The translations under genes were made by a program, and so were the position numbers. From Candidatus Aenigmatarchaeota archaeon (lineage in GTDB: Archaea; Aenigmatarchaeota; Aenigmatarchaeia; GW2011-AR5; WALA01): DNA of 14,212 nucleotides. The stretch lies in NCBI GenBank assembly GCA_015522745.1, contig WALQ01000040.1, forward strand, positions 1-14,212. The letters run 5' to 3'. The notes beneath the pieces were generated by a model. The model searched no databases and had not been told where the DNA came from. It worked only from the letters and a program-made list of their open reading frames with translations. How positions within the stretch are numbered: the first letter of the stretch is position 1; each line of letters begins with the position of its first letter. Positions 1-6,052 of this stretch are shown here, in pieces.

Positions 1-326
1 AGAATAAGATACGCTGATGACACAATAAATATTATGCCAATGAACGTCATGAGCCATGTCATTCCAGGGCTTTGATAATCTGCAACGACATCTGGAAATC
101 CTGTGATGAAGAACACGCCAATGGCTCCAAGTATGAGTCCTGTGATTCGCTTCAGAATCAATCCGGACGAAACATTCATGAACAGTACCCGCACTCCAAC
201 AAAGATAAAGATTATACCAAGGGCAATCACTATTGCAAGTGTCTTGTTGTCTATACTTCTGTCCCACGTGAGTATCATCCATACTCCAAGTGAGATGAGA
301 ATTATAGCAATTATTTGAAGTATCAT
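1..326 (-). CDS. Small multi-span membrane protein, 3' end cut by window edge
   Basis: Read from 326 leftward there is an uninterrupted frame of 108 codons with no stop before the window edge, so the gene is partial. The product is very hydrophobic, with four likely membrane spans at about residues 2-21, 29-50, 61-77 and 91-108, joined by short polar loops such as WDRSIDNK. No catalytic motif or recognisable family signature is visible, so function is unknown. The ATG at 326 has no Shine-Dalgarno; a TTTATA box on the minus strand (353-348) lies about 27 bp upstream, which fits a leaderless transcript. It diverges from the gene at 370. The plus-strand frames in this stretch look like shadows, because only this frame gives membrane-protein periodicity and a promoter at the right distance. 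Confidence 0.75.
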   Translation of the reverse strand, partial: MILQIIAIILISLGVWMILTWDRSIDNKTLAIVIALGIIFIFVGVRVLFMNVSSGLILKRITGLILGAIGVFFITGFPDVVADYQSPGMTWLMTFIGIIFIVSSAYLI

Positions 327-330
327 AAAT

Positions 331-364
331 TATTTATGTAATGAAAGTATAAAAATAATAGGTG
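331..364. promoter_or_regulatory. Overlapping divergent promoters with Shine-Dalgarno for the plus gene
   Basis: The 43-bp gap between divergent starts 326 and 370 holds an AT box at 348-355 (tataaaaa). Read on the minus strand it sits about 27 bp before the ATG at 326, as for a leaderless gene. For the plus gene a second box, tatttatg at 331-338, is better placed and would give a short leader carrying GGTG at 361-364, 5 nt before the ATG at 370. The two promoters therefore overlap. Start sites are inferred from spacing only. Confidence 0.5.
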
Positions 365-369
365 TTTTT

Positions 370-879
370 ATGGTATGGGCTCGTACAAGGCTTACAATAT
401 GGGAGGACCTCTTTCCACCAGTGAAAAAGATATACTTCCGTTTTGAGGGGAAGCACCCTGAGAAGTTCTACACAAAGGTTGGGGAACTCCTCAAGCGCAT
501 ATTCGCCGTTCCGGATGCGTATATTCAGGAGAAAGACTACAATTGGAAAAAAATGGAGAATGGCCATAAGTTCAAGATAAATTGGTTGCTTACAAAACCG
601 TTTGATAGGTGGTCGTACCTCAATATGGACATCGACCTTAAAGGATACTCAGAGAATGGATATGGAAAGGTTTCCGTAGTCTTCGAGCCACGCGTTGTCA
701 CAGAATTCCCACAGGATTACGTATGGCAGCAGACCGTGTTCTACGAAGTATTAAGAAAGTTGTGGGATTCGTTATTTTACAAAAGAACTCGCGAGCGGCT
801 TTACGATGAATCGCGCGAGCTCTGTATGAGATTCCAGGCTGAACTCAAGCATTTTGGAGTGGTGTTGAATGAGTCTTAA
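370..879 (+). CDS. Conserved hypothetical protein, first of two tandem paralogues
   Basis: This 169-aa soluble protein of unknown function begins at an ATG with GGTG 5 nt upstream. By eye it is homologous along its length to the next gene, which is also 169 aa. Shared features are an N-terminal strand ending in [FY]EG (residues about 17-26), a central DRW/DRY...N strand, a G-x-[VF]-x-[VL] strand followed by a P...[VI].T.F segment, and a C-terminal amphipathic helix rich in Arg, Lys and aromatic residues (about 120-165, starting near FYEVLRKLWDSLFYKR). The order of strand, helices, antiparallel strands and long C-terminal helix would suit a START/SRPBCC-like fold, but that is a guess from predicted secondary structure. 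No catalytic residues stand out. Its 3' end overlaps the next gene by 11 bp, so the two are probably translated together. Confidence 0.8.
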   Translation: MVWARTRLTIWEDLFPPVKKIYFRFEGKHPEKFYTKVGELLKRIFAVPDAYIQEKDYNWKKMENGHKFKINWLLTKPFDRWSYLNMDIDLKGYSENGYGKVSVVFEPRVVTEFPQDYVWQQTVFYEVLRKLWDSLFYKRTRERLYDESRELCMRFQAELKHFGVVLNES

Positions 880-1378
880 GAAATTGAAGTTCGTAGACGA
901 AGTACTTGCTCCGTCGTGGGCAATAAAGATAAAATATGAAGGTCCAACCCCATCGGCGGCAATAGACATAATAAAAGAGATAGCAAAACGAAGATTTAGG
1001 GTGTCCAGCAAATTTTGGTTCGAAGACAAATTCTTGTTTGTGGATATTGGCGATACGTACACGCTCGATGCTACATGGAGTGCAAAAAACAAGCTTGATA
1101 GGTATACAAAATATAATTTTAAACTTCAATTTGAAATGAATGAAGGAAAGAAAACGAAAAGCGGATCTTTCATGCTTGCGATTAAACCGTCAATTGAAAC
1201 ATCATTTTCATACGGGAACTTTCTCCAACGTCTATTTTACAGAATATTTATGAAAATGTTCTACTACGAGCAGAGAAGAAAGTATATAGAAGATTTGAAG
1301 CAATGGGTTCAGGATTTTAAAACTGATTTACTCGATGCATTTGGAACAAACGCTCATGAGATTTTGGAAGGTGTGTAA
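869..1378 (+). CDS. Conserved hypothetical protein, second of two tandem paralogues
   Basis: This 169-aa protein of unknown function starts at an ATG with GGTG 4 nt upstream, inside the end of the first paralogue. It aligns with that protein end to end: IKIKYEG against IYFRFEG, LDRYTKYNFKLQFE against FDRWSYLNMDIDLK, SFMLAIKPSIETSF against VSVVFEPRVVTEF, and FYYEQRRKYIEDLKQW against FYKRTRERLYDESREL. Identity is low, so the duplication is old or the copies have diverged to different roles, for example the two halves of a heterodimer. It contains a Trp-rich stretch (SSKFWFEDKFLF) and no obvious active site, signal peptide or membrane span. The gene is AT-richer than rtcB or argS and has no GAGCTC site. 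Only 1 nt separates its stop from the next start. Confidence 0.8.
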   Translation: MSLKKLKFVDEVLAPSWAIKIKYEGPTPSAAIDIIKEIAKRRFRVSSKFWFEDKFLFVDIGDTYTLDATWSAKNKLDRYTKYNFKLQFEMNEGKKTKSGSFMLAIKPSIETSFSYGNFLQRLFYRIFMKMFYYEQRRKYIEDLKQWVQDFKTDLLDAFGTNAHEILEGV

Positions 1379-1379
1379 A

Positions 1380-1760
1380 ATGTCCATATTCGATGGAATA
1401 AAGAAAAAGTTAATTCAAAAACGGGAGACCAACCCATTACACGAAGAATTGAAATTTGCTGTTTCCCAAAAGCCAAAGGATAATTTAGACAAATATGACC
1501 CGTTTGATAACCGTGGGAACAATCCATTTGAAAGAGATCAGTCAAATCCGTTAACTCATAATCCAACAAATGCTAACAATTTCTCACCAACAAGATTTGA
1601 ACCCATGGAAATGCCGCTTGAACGTCCGCGAAATCAACCAAATAACAATTCCATGGAATATATGATAAATCAATTGGATGCTGTGCGAGCTCAGAATGAA
1701 ATGATACTGAAGCGCTTGCAGAACATAGAGAGGATTCTCAATGGAAGGCAAATCCGTTAG
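1380..1760 (+). CDS. Disordered Asn/Pro-rich protein with C-terminal coiled coil
   Basis: The ATG at 1380 lies 1 nt after the upstream stop and has GGTG (1370-1373) 6 nt before it; an in-frame ATG at 1335 lies within the previous gene and is less likely. The 126-aa product has three parts: a basic N-terminal segment (MSIFDGIKKKLIQKR), a long low-complexity middle (about residues 30-90) rich in Asn, Pro, Phe, Asp and Arg, and a C-terminal heptad helix (about 92-122, including NQLDAVRAQNEMILKRLQNI) likely to form a coiled coil. This suggests an adaptor or scaffold rather than an enzyme. Its placement directly after the two paralogues suggests it may bind them. The last 20 bp overlap the alkyltransferase gene in another frame. 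I do not recognise a named family. Confidence 0.75.
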   Translation: MSIFDGIKKKLIQKRETNPLHEELKFAVSQKPKDNLDKYDPFDNRGNNPFERDQSNPLTHNPTNANNFSPTRFEPMEMPLERPRNQPNNNSMEYMINQLDAVRAQNEMILKRLQNIERILNGRQIR

Positions 1761-2049
1761 AGAATGCATTTTCGAGCTCACCAAATCCATACCGAAAGGG
1801 TACGTTTCCACGTATGGCGAGATAGCGAAGCTCGCGAAGACGTCTCCAAGGGCCGTTGGAGCAATTCTTCATTCAAATCATTCAAAGGATATTCCCTGTC
1901 ACAGAGTCGTGATGTCAAATGGAAATGTTGGTGGATTCGCGCGCGGCGTGAAAGAGAAAGTGCGCCTTCTTAAATCGGAAGGTGTGAAGATAAGAAACGA
2001 TAAAGTCATTGAAAAATTCTTCCACTTATGCGTAAAACACTCCAGATGA
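1741..2049 (+). CDS. ogt: O6-alkylguanine-DNA alkyltransferase, minimal C-terminal-domain form
   Basis: At 102 aa this is only the DNA-binding and catalytic domain of the MGMT/Ogt family, without the N-terminal RNase H-like domain of full-length enzymes (about 150-180 aa). Key features are the helix-turn-helix with the arginine finger (SPRAVGAI, about 36-43), the Asn in LHSNHS, and the active-site PCHRVV with the acceptor Cys at about residue 53. RLLKSEGV carries the conserved Glu. The presence of Cys argues against an alkyltransferase-like (ATL) protein, where Trp or Ala replaces it. It would repair O6-alkylguanine by irreversible transfer to Cys. The start overlaps the upstream gene by 20 bp with GAGAGGA just ahead, making it the last gene of the 370-2049 operon. 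Its 3' end overlaps the convergent ABCE1 gene by 24 bp. Whether a single-domain form repairs DNA as well as a full-length one cannot be told from sequence. Confidence 0.85.
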   Translation: MEGKSVRECIFELTKSIPKGYVSTYGEIAKLAKTSPRAVGAILHSNHSKDIPCHRVVMSNGNVGGFARGVKEKVRLLKSEGVKIRNDKVIEKFFHLCVKHSR

Positions 2050-3750
2050 TTTTTGCTCACTGTCCTTCTGGGAACCGGGTTTGTTTGCGCGTGGTCTGTT
2101 CGTCTCTGGGTCGCGCCTGAATGTCACGCCTATTTCTTTGAGAAACTTGTTCATACCTTCCTTCAACGGCATCATTTCGGCGTGTCCAAACTTGCTCCTC
2201 TCACCCGTGAACACCATGGACTCGTCGCTTATGTAATTCAAGAACATAAGGTCGTGGTCTATAACCATGAACGTCTTTCCAAGATTGTGGACCATTTTCG
2301 CGACCGTCATCCTTTGTTCAACGTCGAGGTAGGCGCACGGCTCGTCCAAAAGGTACAAATCCGCCTTGCGTCCGAGGCATAGTGCAATGGAAACGCGCTG
2401 GAGCTCACCTCCCGACAACGAAGACACGCTCTTTTCAAACAGCTTGTCAACGCCAAGCGGCCGTATTATCGTGTTCATTGTCTCCGTGCTGAACGGATTT
2501 ATCTCCGAAAGGATGCTGAGAACGCTGCCATCGTAATTAGACGATATGAACTGTGGTTTGTACGAAACTTTCACCTTTCTTGATATCTCGCCATCGAACT
2601 CGTATTCACCCGCGAGTATTTTCATGAACGTCGTTTTTCCGAGGCCGTTTGCACCGAAAATTCCCACGACGTGATTCTTGTAAATCACGCCTCCTTTCAC
2701 GCGGAGCTCAAACGAGTCGAACTTTTTCGCAATGTCCGTGAACTCGACGAACGGTTCCTTCTTCTTTTCCACTGTGGCGACACGCTCAAAGATTATCGGA
2801 TCGTGTATGCGGACATTATCGCCTTTTATGTAGCCATCGAGGAAAGCGTTTATACCGTTCTTGACCGTGTAAGGCTTGGACACTATGCCAAACGCTGCTG
2901 GCTCTCCGTAGAATATATGTATCGTGTCCGCGAGAAAGTCGAGCGTCGCGAGGTCGTGTTCCACGACCATCACGGAAGAGCTCACTGATTTCTCCCTTAT
3001 CATCTTTGCAACGTTTATGCGCTCCCGAACGTCGAGATAGGACGTCGGCTCGTCAAAATAATATATATCACCTTCTTTCGACAGCGCCACCGCTATGGCA
3101 ACACGCTGAAGTTCACCGCCTGAAAGGTTCTCGATGTTCCTATCGAGTATTTCGTTCACGCCGAGTCTTGCGCGCACGTCGTCTTGAACACCTTTTACGA
3201 GGTCACGCACTTTTCCATGAACAACCTTTGGTATCTTGTCAACCTGCTGCGGCTTGTACACGGCCTTCACATCGCCCGTCGAGAGTTTCTTCATGTAGTT
3301 GAACAACTCGGTTCCGCGATGCACACCTATGACTTCCTCCCACGTCGCATCACCGCCGAGGTTTGGTTTGAGCTCGCCAGAAAGTATGCGCAGCGATGTC
3401 GTCTTTCCCACTCCATTTGGTCCAAGAAGTCCGACAACGCCTTTTTTCGGAATTGGAAGCCTGAACAAAACGAATCCGTTTTTTCCGTATCGGTGGATGG
3501 GACGCTCTTTCAGCCGTTCAGGGGTGTTGACTATTTTTATCGCCTTTTTCGGGCACTTCTTGACGCAGAGACCGCATCCTATGCAAAGTGATTCGTTTAT
3601 CACAGGGAGCTCACGCGAGGCGCCATTAATTATCAAATTTTCCTTCCCTATGCAAACTTCCCCCTTTCTGTTTATAGGACACACATTTATGCACTGCCAT
3701 CCGCACTTGTTCGGCTCGCACTTGTCGTAATCGATAACCGCTATTCTCAT
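2026..3750 (-). CDS. abce1: ABCE1/Rli1 ribosome recycling ATPase
   Basis: This 574-aa protein has the full ABCE1 layout. The N-terminal iron-sulfur region has nine Cys (11, 16, 20, 24, 33, 56, 59, 62, 66) in ferredoxin-like spacing. NBD1 has Walker A GPNGVGKTT (110-118), signature LSGGELQR (209-216) and Walker B DIYYFDEP; NBD2 has Walker A GANGLGKTT (366-374), signature LSGGELQR (445-452) and Walker B DLYLLDEP. ABCE1 splits post-termination ribosomes into subunits and binds the small subunit during initiation. A small variation is YKPQQVDKIPK in NBD1, where most homologues I recall have PQYVD. The C-terminal tail is Lys/Ser/Asp-rich and its last codons overlap the convergent alkyltransferase gene. 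The start ATG overlaps the stop of the upstream 62-aa gene (ATGA), so translation is probably coupled. Confidence 0.97.
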   Translation of the reverse strand: MRIAVIDYDKCEPNKCGWQCINVCPINRKGEVCIGKENLIINGASRELPVINESLCIGCGLCVKKCPKKAIKIVNTPERLKERPIHRYGKNGFVLFRLPIPKKGVVGLLGPNGVGKTTSLRILSGELKPNLGGDATWEEVIGVHRGTELFNYMKKLSTGDVKAVYKPQQVDKIPKVVHGKVRDLVKGVQDDVRARLGVNEILDRNIENLSGGELQRVAIAVALSKEGDIYYFDEPTSYLDVRERINVAKMIREKSVSSSVMVVEHDLATLDFLADTIHIFYGEPAAFGIVSKPYTVKNGINAFLDGYIKGDNVRIHDPIIFERVATVEKKKEPFVEFTDIAKKFDSFELRVKGGVIYKNHVVGIFGANGLGKTTFMKILAGEYEFDGEISRKVKVSYKPQFISSNYDGSVLSILSEINPFSTETMNTIIRPLGVDKLFEKSVSSLSGGELQRVSIALCLGRKADLYLLDEPCAYLDVEQRMTVAKMVHNLGKTFMVIDHDLMFLNYISDESMVFTGERSKFGHAEMMPLKEGMNKFLKEIGVTFRRDPETNRPRANKPGSQKDSEQKSSGVFYA

Positions 3751-3935
3751 TTTTTCAACCTCGCTTCAGTCATCCACGCGTAAAGAAAGAGCCCGACAAC
3801 CCCAAGAAGAATTATGACGACTATCCACGCCGCCTTTTGGGATGGGTACATGTCATCGCGGTTGTTCATGCTCTGCATCGCAAGCGCGAGTGATACTACC
3901 ACGCCGACAATCCACACATCAACGTACGCAAGCAT
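3747..3935 (-). CDS. Two-span membrane miniprotein, PLDc_N-like
   Basis: From the ATG at 3935 this encodes 62 aa with two hydrophobic helices (about residues 3-20 and 37-54) separated by a polar loop (SMNNRDDMYPSQKAAW) and ending in a basic tail. The pattern of a first span, a loop, then KAAW with hydrophobics, Gly and LYAW followed by charge resembles PLDc_N (phospholipase D-nuclease N-terminal) miniproteins, which are common in prokaryotes and have no assigned role. A longer frame reaching 4094 exists, but it would run into rtcB on the other strand, its added segment is not membrane-like, and a TTAAAT box (about 3961-3956) lies 26 bp before 3935, fitting a leaderless start there. The stop overlaps the ABCE1 start by ATGA, so the two form an operon. 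Confidence 0.75.
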   Translation of the reverse strand: MLAYVDVWIVGVVVSLALAMQSMNNRDDMYPSQKAAWIVVIILLGVVGLFLYAWMTEARLKK

Positions 3936-3953
3936 AAATTTTTTATGCGGCAA

Positions 3954-3990
3954 ACATTTAAGAAACTCATCGTGAATGGTATTTTGGTGA
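3954..3990. promoter_or_regulatory. Divergent promoter region between the miniprotein/ABCE1 operon and rtcB
   Basis: The 60-bp gap between starts 3935 and 3996 holds one good TATA-like element, acatttaagaaa at 3954-3965. On the minus strand it lies about 26 bp before 3935, giving a leaderless transcript. On the plus strand it lies about 38 bp before 3996, leaving room for a short leader with GGTGA at 3986-3990, 5 nt before the rtcB ATG. One box may serve both directions. Confidence 0.45.
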
Positions 3991-3995
3991 TTATA

Positions 3996-5402
3996 ATGAA
4001 AATCAAAAAAATAAGCGAATTCGTTTTCGAGCTCCAGAAGGAGGGAAAAATGAACGTATCTCCGCTTCTTTTCCTCTCGGACGAGCTCATGCAAAACGTC
4101 GACGCGGGTTCGTTCGAGCAGCTTGCGAACATTTCAACGCTCCCGGGCGTGCAGTCCGTAATCGGCCTTCCGGACATACACTACGGATACGGAGCTCCGA
4201 TAGGAAGCGTCGCGGCGTTCGACGTGAACGAAGGCGGAGTGAGCCCGGGCATGTGCGGGTTCGATATAAACTGCGGCGTTCGGCTGTTGAGGACGGAGCT
4301 CAGTGTCAAAGACGTCGGTCACAAGATAAAGAACCTCATGGACGAAATATTCAAATTGGTTCCCGCAGGCGTTGGAAAGAAGTCGAAGTTAAAATTCTCG
4401 CGCGGCGAGTTCATGAATATCCTTCAAGGCGGAGTGCAGTATCTCATTAAGAAGGGTTATGGATACGACAGTGACGTAGAGCACATAGAAGAGAACGGCC
4501 GCATGGAAACAGACGCCAACGTGAGCGAAAAAGCGATTTCGCGCGGCCTCCACCAGCTCGGAACTCTTGGTGCGGGAAACCACTTCGTCGAAGTTCAGGC
4601 AATTGAGCACATTCTCGACAAAAAGGCGGCCAAGGCGTTCGGTCTCTTTGAAGGCGAGGTCGTCGTGATGATACACACCGGGTCGCGTGGATTCGGGCAC
4701 CAGGTCGCAACGGATTTCGTGCGCATTCTCAACGAGCGTCATCCGGAAATAGCGAAATCAATCCCCGATCCGGAGCTCATTTACGCGCCAACCGGCTCGA
4801 AGGAAGAGGAGGAGTATTTCGACGCCATGAAGGCGGCCGCTAACTTCGCGTGGGCAAACAGGCAACTCATAACGCATCAGGTGAGGAGAGCACTCAAAAA
4901 CGTTTTCAACGTCGAGGCGCCGCTCGTTTACGACCTTGCGCACAACATAATCAAGCGGAGAAAGCACTTTGTGAACGGAAAGAAGAAAGACGTGTACGTT
5001 CACAGAAAGGGCGCGACGCGCGCGTTCGGTCCGAACGAGCCGGAAGTTCCAAAGGACTATCGCTCCGTCGGCCAGCCCGTTCTCCTTCCCGGGTCTATGG
5101 GAACACATTCGTACGTCATGGTCGGAACGGAGCTCGCCATGAAGAAAACGTTCGGCTCCATAGCGCATGGAGCAGGACGGGCTCTCTCGCGAAACAAAGC
5201 TACATCAAGATTTACGGACAGTGAAATAATTGATGAGCTCAAGAGCCGCGGCGTGTACGCGCGCAGCGCATCGAAAGGCATGCTTTCCGAGGAAGCCCCG
5301 GAGGCGTACAAGGACGTCTCAGAGGTCGTACGCGTCTGCGAAGGATCAGGAATTGCGAAGGCAGTCGCGAAAATGAGGCCACTCGGAGTCGTGAAGGGAT
5401 AG
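3996..5402 (+). CDS. rtcB: RtcB tRNA-splicing RNA ligase
   Basis: RtcB joins 2',3'-cyclic phosphate or 3'-phosphate ends to 5'-OH ends using GTP and Mn2+, and in archaea it seals tRNA exons. The 468-aa product carries the family motifs: DINCGVRLL (metal ligands D90 and C93), GAGNHFVEV (N195, H196), HTGSRGFGHQ (H227), YDLAHN (H316), VHRKGATRAFGP, LPGSMGTHSYV, and AHGAGRALSR with the guanylylated H391. These match the P. horikoshii active-site positions in order. No intein interrupts the gene, although archaeal rtcB is a known intein site. Deviations are SPGMCGFD, where SPGG-[VI]-G is usual, and HNIIKRRKH, where an acidic KxEEH is more typical. I chose ATG 3996 because GGTGA lies 5 nt upstream; an in-frame ATG at 3945 would add 17 non-homologous residues. 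No archease gene is adjacent. Confidence 0.96.
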   Translation: MKIKKISEFVFELQKEGKMNVSPLLFLSDELMQNVDAGSFEQLANISTLPGVQSVIGLPDIHYGYGAPIGSVAAFDVNEGGVSPGMCGFDINCGVRLLRTELSVKDVGHKIKNLMDEIFKLVPAGVGKKSKLKFSRGEFMNILQGGVQYLIKKGYGYDSDVEHIEENGRMETDANVSEKAISRGLHQLGTLGAGNHFVEVQAIEHILDKKAAKAFGLFEGEVVVMIHTGSRGFGHQVATDFVRILNERHPEIAKSIPDPELIYAPTGSKEEEEYFDAMKAAANFAWANRQLITHQVRRALKNVFNVEAPLVYDLAHNIIKRRKHFVNGKKKDVYVHRKGATRAFGPNEPEVPKDYRSVGQPVLLPGSMGTHSYVMVGTELAMKKTFGSIAHGAGRALSRNKATSRFTDSEIIDELKSRGVYARSASKGMLSEEAPEAYKDVSEVVRVCEGSGIAKAVAKMRPLGVVKG

Positions 5403-5437
5403 AACCAAAACGTTTGAATTTTTATCAATTTTCAAAC

Positions 5438-5474
5438 CTTTATAAACTTTGTCATTATGATTACTTTAAGGTGG
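5438..5474 (+). promoter_or_regulatory. TATA box and Shine-Dalgarno for the gene at 5480
   Basis: The sequence ctttataaactt (5438-5449) is a strong archaeal TATA-like box. A start site about 25 bp downstream would give a leader of about 12 nt carrying GGTGG at 5470-5474, 5 nt before the GTG codon at 5480. This sets the start and shows that the gene is transcribed independently of rtcB. The T-rich stretch 5411-5436 after rtcB may serve as its terminator. Confidence 0.6.
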
Positions 5475-5479
5475 TCATT

Positions 5480-6001
5480 GTGTTAAATAACGTTAAAATT
5501 CCAATAGAAGTTTACATACCAACAGATTTGGCGGCGTCAAAAATAATAAAATACGAAGGTACGATTCTTGTTCCAGATGGAAAGAGAGTCAGTGACTATA
5601 TCCGATCGTCATTTTCCAACAGCAAAAAACTAGAGTTTACAGACAAAAATGATTATGCGGTGCACATCCACAATGGCTACATATTGATTCCACATGATAA
5701 ACATCTTTATCAAAAAATATTGGAGCAAAACATGGAGCAGGATAACGTTGAATATGAAAAATCCCATTATCACCCAGAACATATGATTCTTGAATCTTTA
5801 CTTGGAAATTTCAAAATAGATGGTTATGTACAGCACTTGGGTGGGGGAAACCCATTGATGATAAAGAAGCCATTGGTAATAAGCAACATAAAAGAAATAC
5901 ACATAAAATATGAAAATCTGGATGATGGGAAAACATATATCGATAGAAACATACCTGATGTAGCTATAATACATTTGTGGGACGGTTATAAATTCGAGTG
6001 A
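5480..6001 (+). CDS. Hypothetical protein in an AT-rich gene, weakly DUF6812-like N-terminus
   Basis: A frame opens at TTG 5414, but the TATA box lies inside that extension and GGTGG precedes GTG 5480 by 5 nt, so 5480 is the likely start (173 aa). The product is soluble and mixed alpha/beta. The N-terminal half (KIPIEVYIP, YEGTILVPDGKRVSDYIRSS) resembles small bacterial beta proteins with a 'G-x-[IL]-x-[VI]-P-x-G-x-R-x-SD' pattern, which I associate loosely with DUF6812. A His-rich stretch follows (AVHIHNGYILIPHDKH, KSHYHPEHM) that could bind metal, and then a Gly segment (HLGGGNP). The C-terminus is Asp/Tyr/Trp-rich. The gene is AT-richer than both neighbours, uses many ATA/AAA/TAT codons and has no GAGCTC, suggesting later acquisition or relaxed codon selection. 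Function unknown. Confidence 0.7.
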   Translation: MLNNVKIPIEVYIPTDLAASKIIKYEGTILVPDGKRVSDYIRSSFSNSKKLEFTDKNDYAVHIHNGYILIPHDKHLYQKILEQNMEQDNVEYEKSHYHPEHMILESLLGNFKIDGYVQHLGGGNPLMIKKPLVISNIKEIHIKYENLDDGKTYIDRNIPDVAIIHLWDGYKFE

Positions 6002-6014
6002 TATCCAGAATAAA

Positions 6015-6047
6015 CTTTTAAACACTCATCTACAATTCTTTTTGGTG
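6015..6047 (+). promoter_or_regulatory. TATA-like box and Shine-Dalgarno for the OLA1-like GTPase gene
   Basis: The sequence cttttaaac at 6015-6023 is a plausible TATA-like box, and GGTG at 6044-6047 sits 5 nt before the ATG at 6053. The leader would be very short. Confidence 0.45.
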
Positions 6048-6052
6048 CAATC

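Noticed and set aside
15..52. TGATGA motif suggesting a C/D box RNA
   Set aside because: No matching CTGA D box with guide spacing was found, and it lies in a coding frame.
72..318. Two overlapping plus-strand frames near the left edge
   Set aside because: The minus-strand frame gives a clear multi-span membrane protein with a promoter, and these plus frames have low-quality, non-protein-like composition.
3299..3730. 143-codon plus-strand frame opposite ABCE1
   Set aside because: It is a shadow of the ABCE1 codon pattern, with no Shine-Dalgarno or domain. The same holds for antisense frames at 6872-7318, 9399-9806 and 12205-12627.
3936..4094. N-terminal extension of the membrane miniprotein up to 4094 on the minus strand
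   Set aside because: It is antisense to the rtcB start, its residues are not membrane-like, and a TATA-like box at the right distance favours ATG 3935.
3996..5402. Possible intein in rtcB
   Set aside because: All motifs are contiguous and the length is normal, so there is no insertion.
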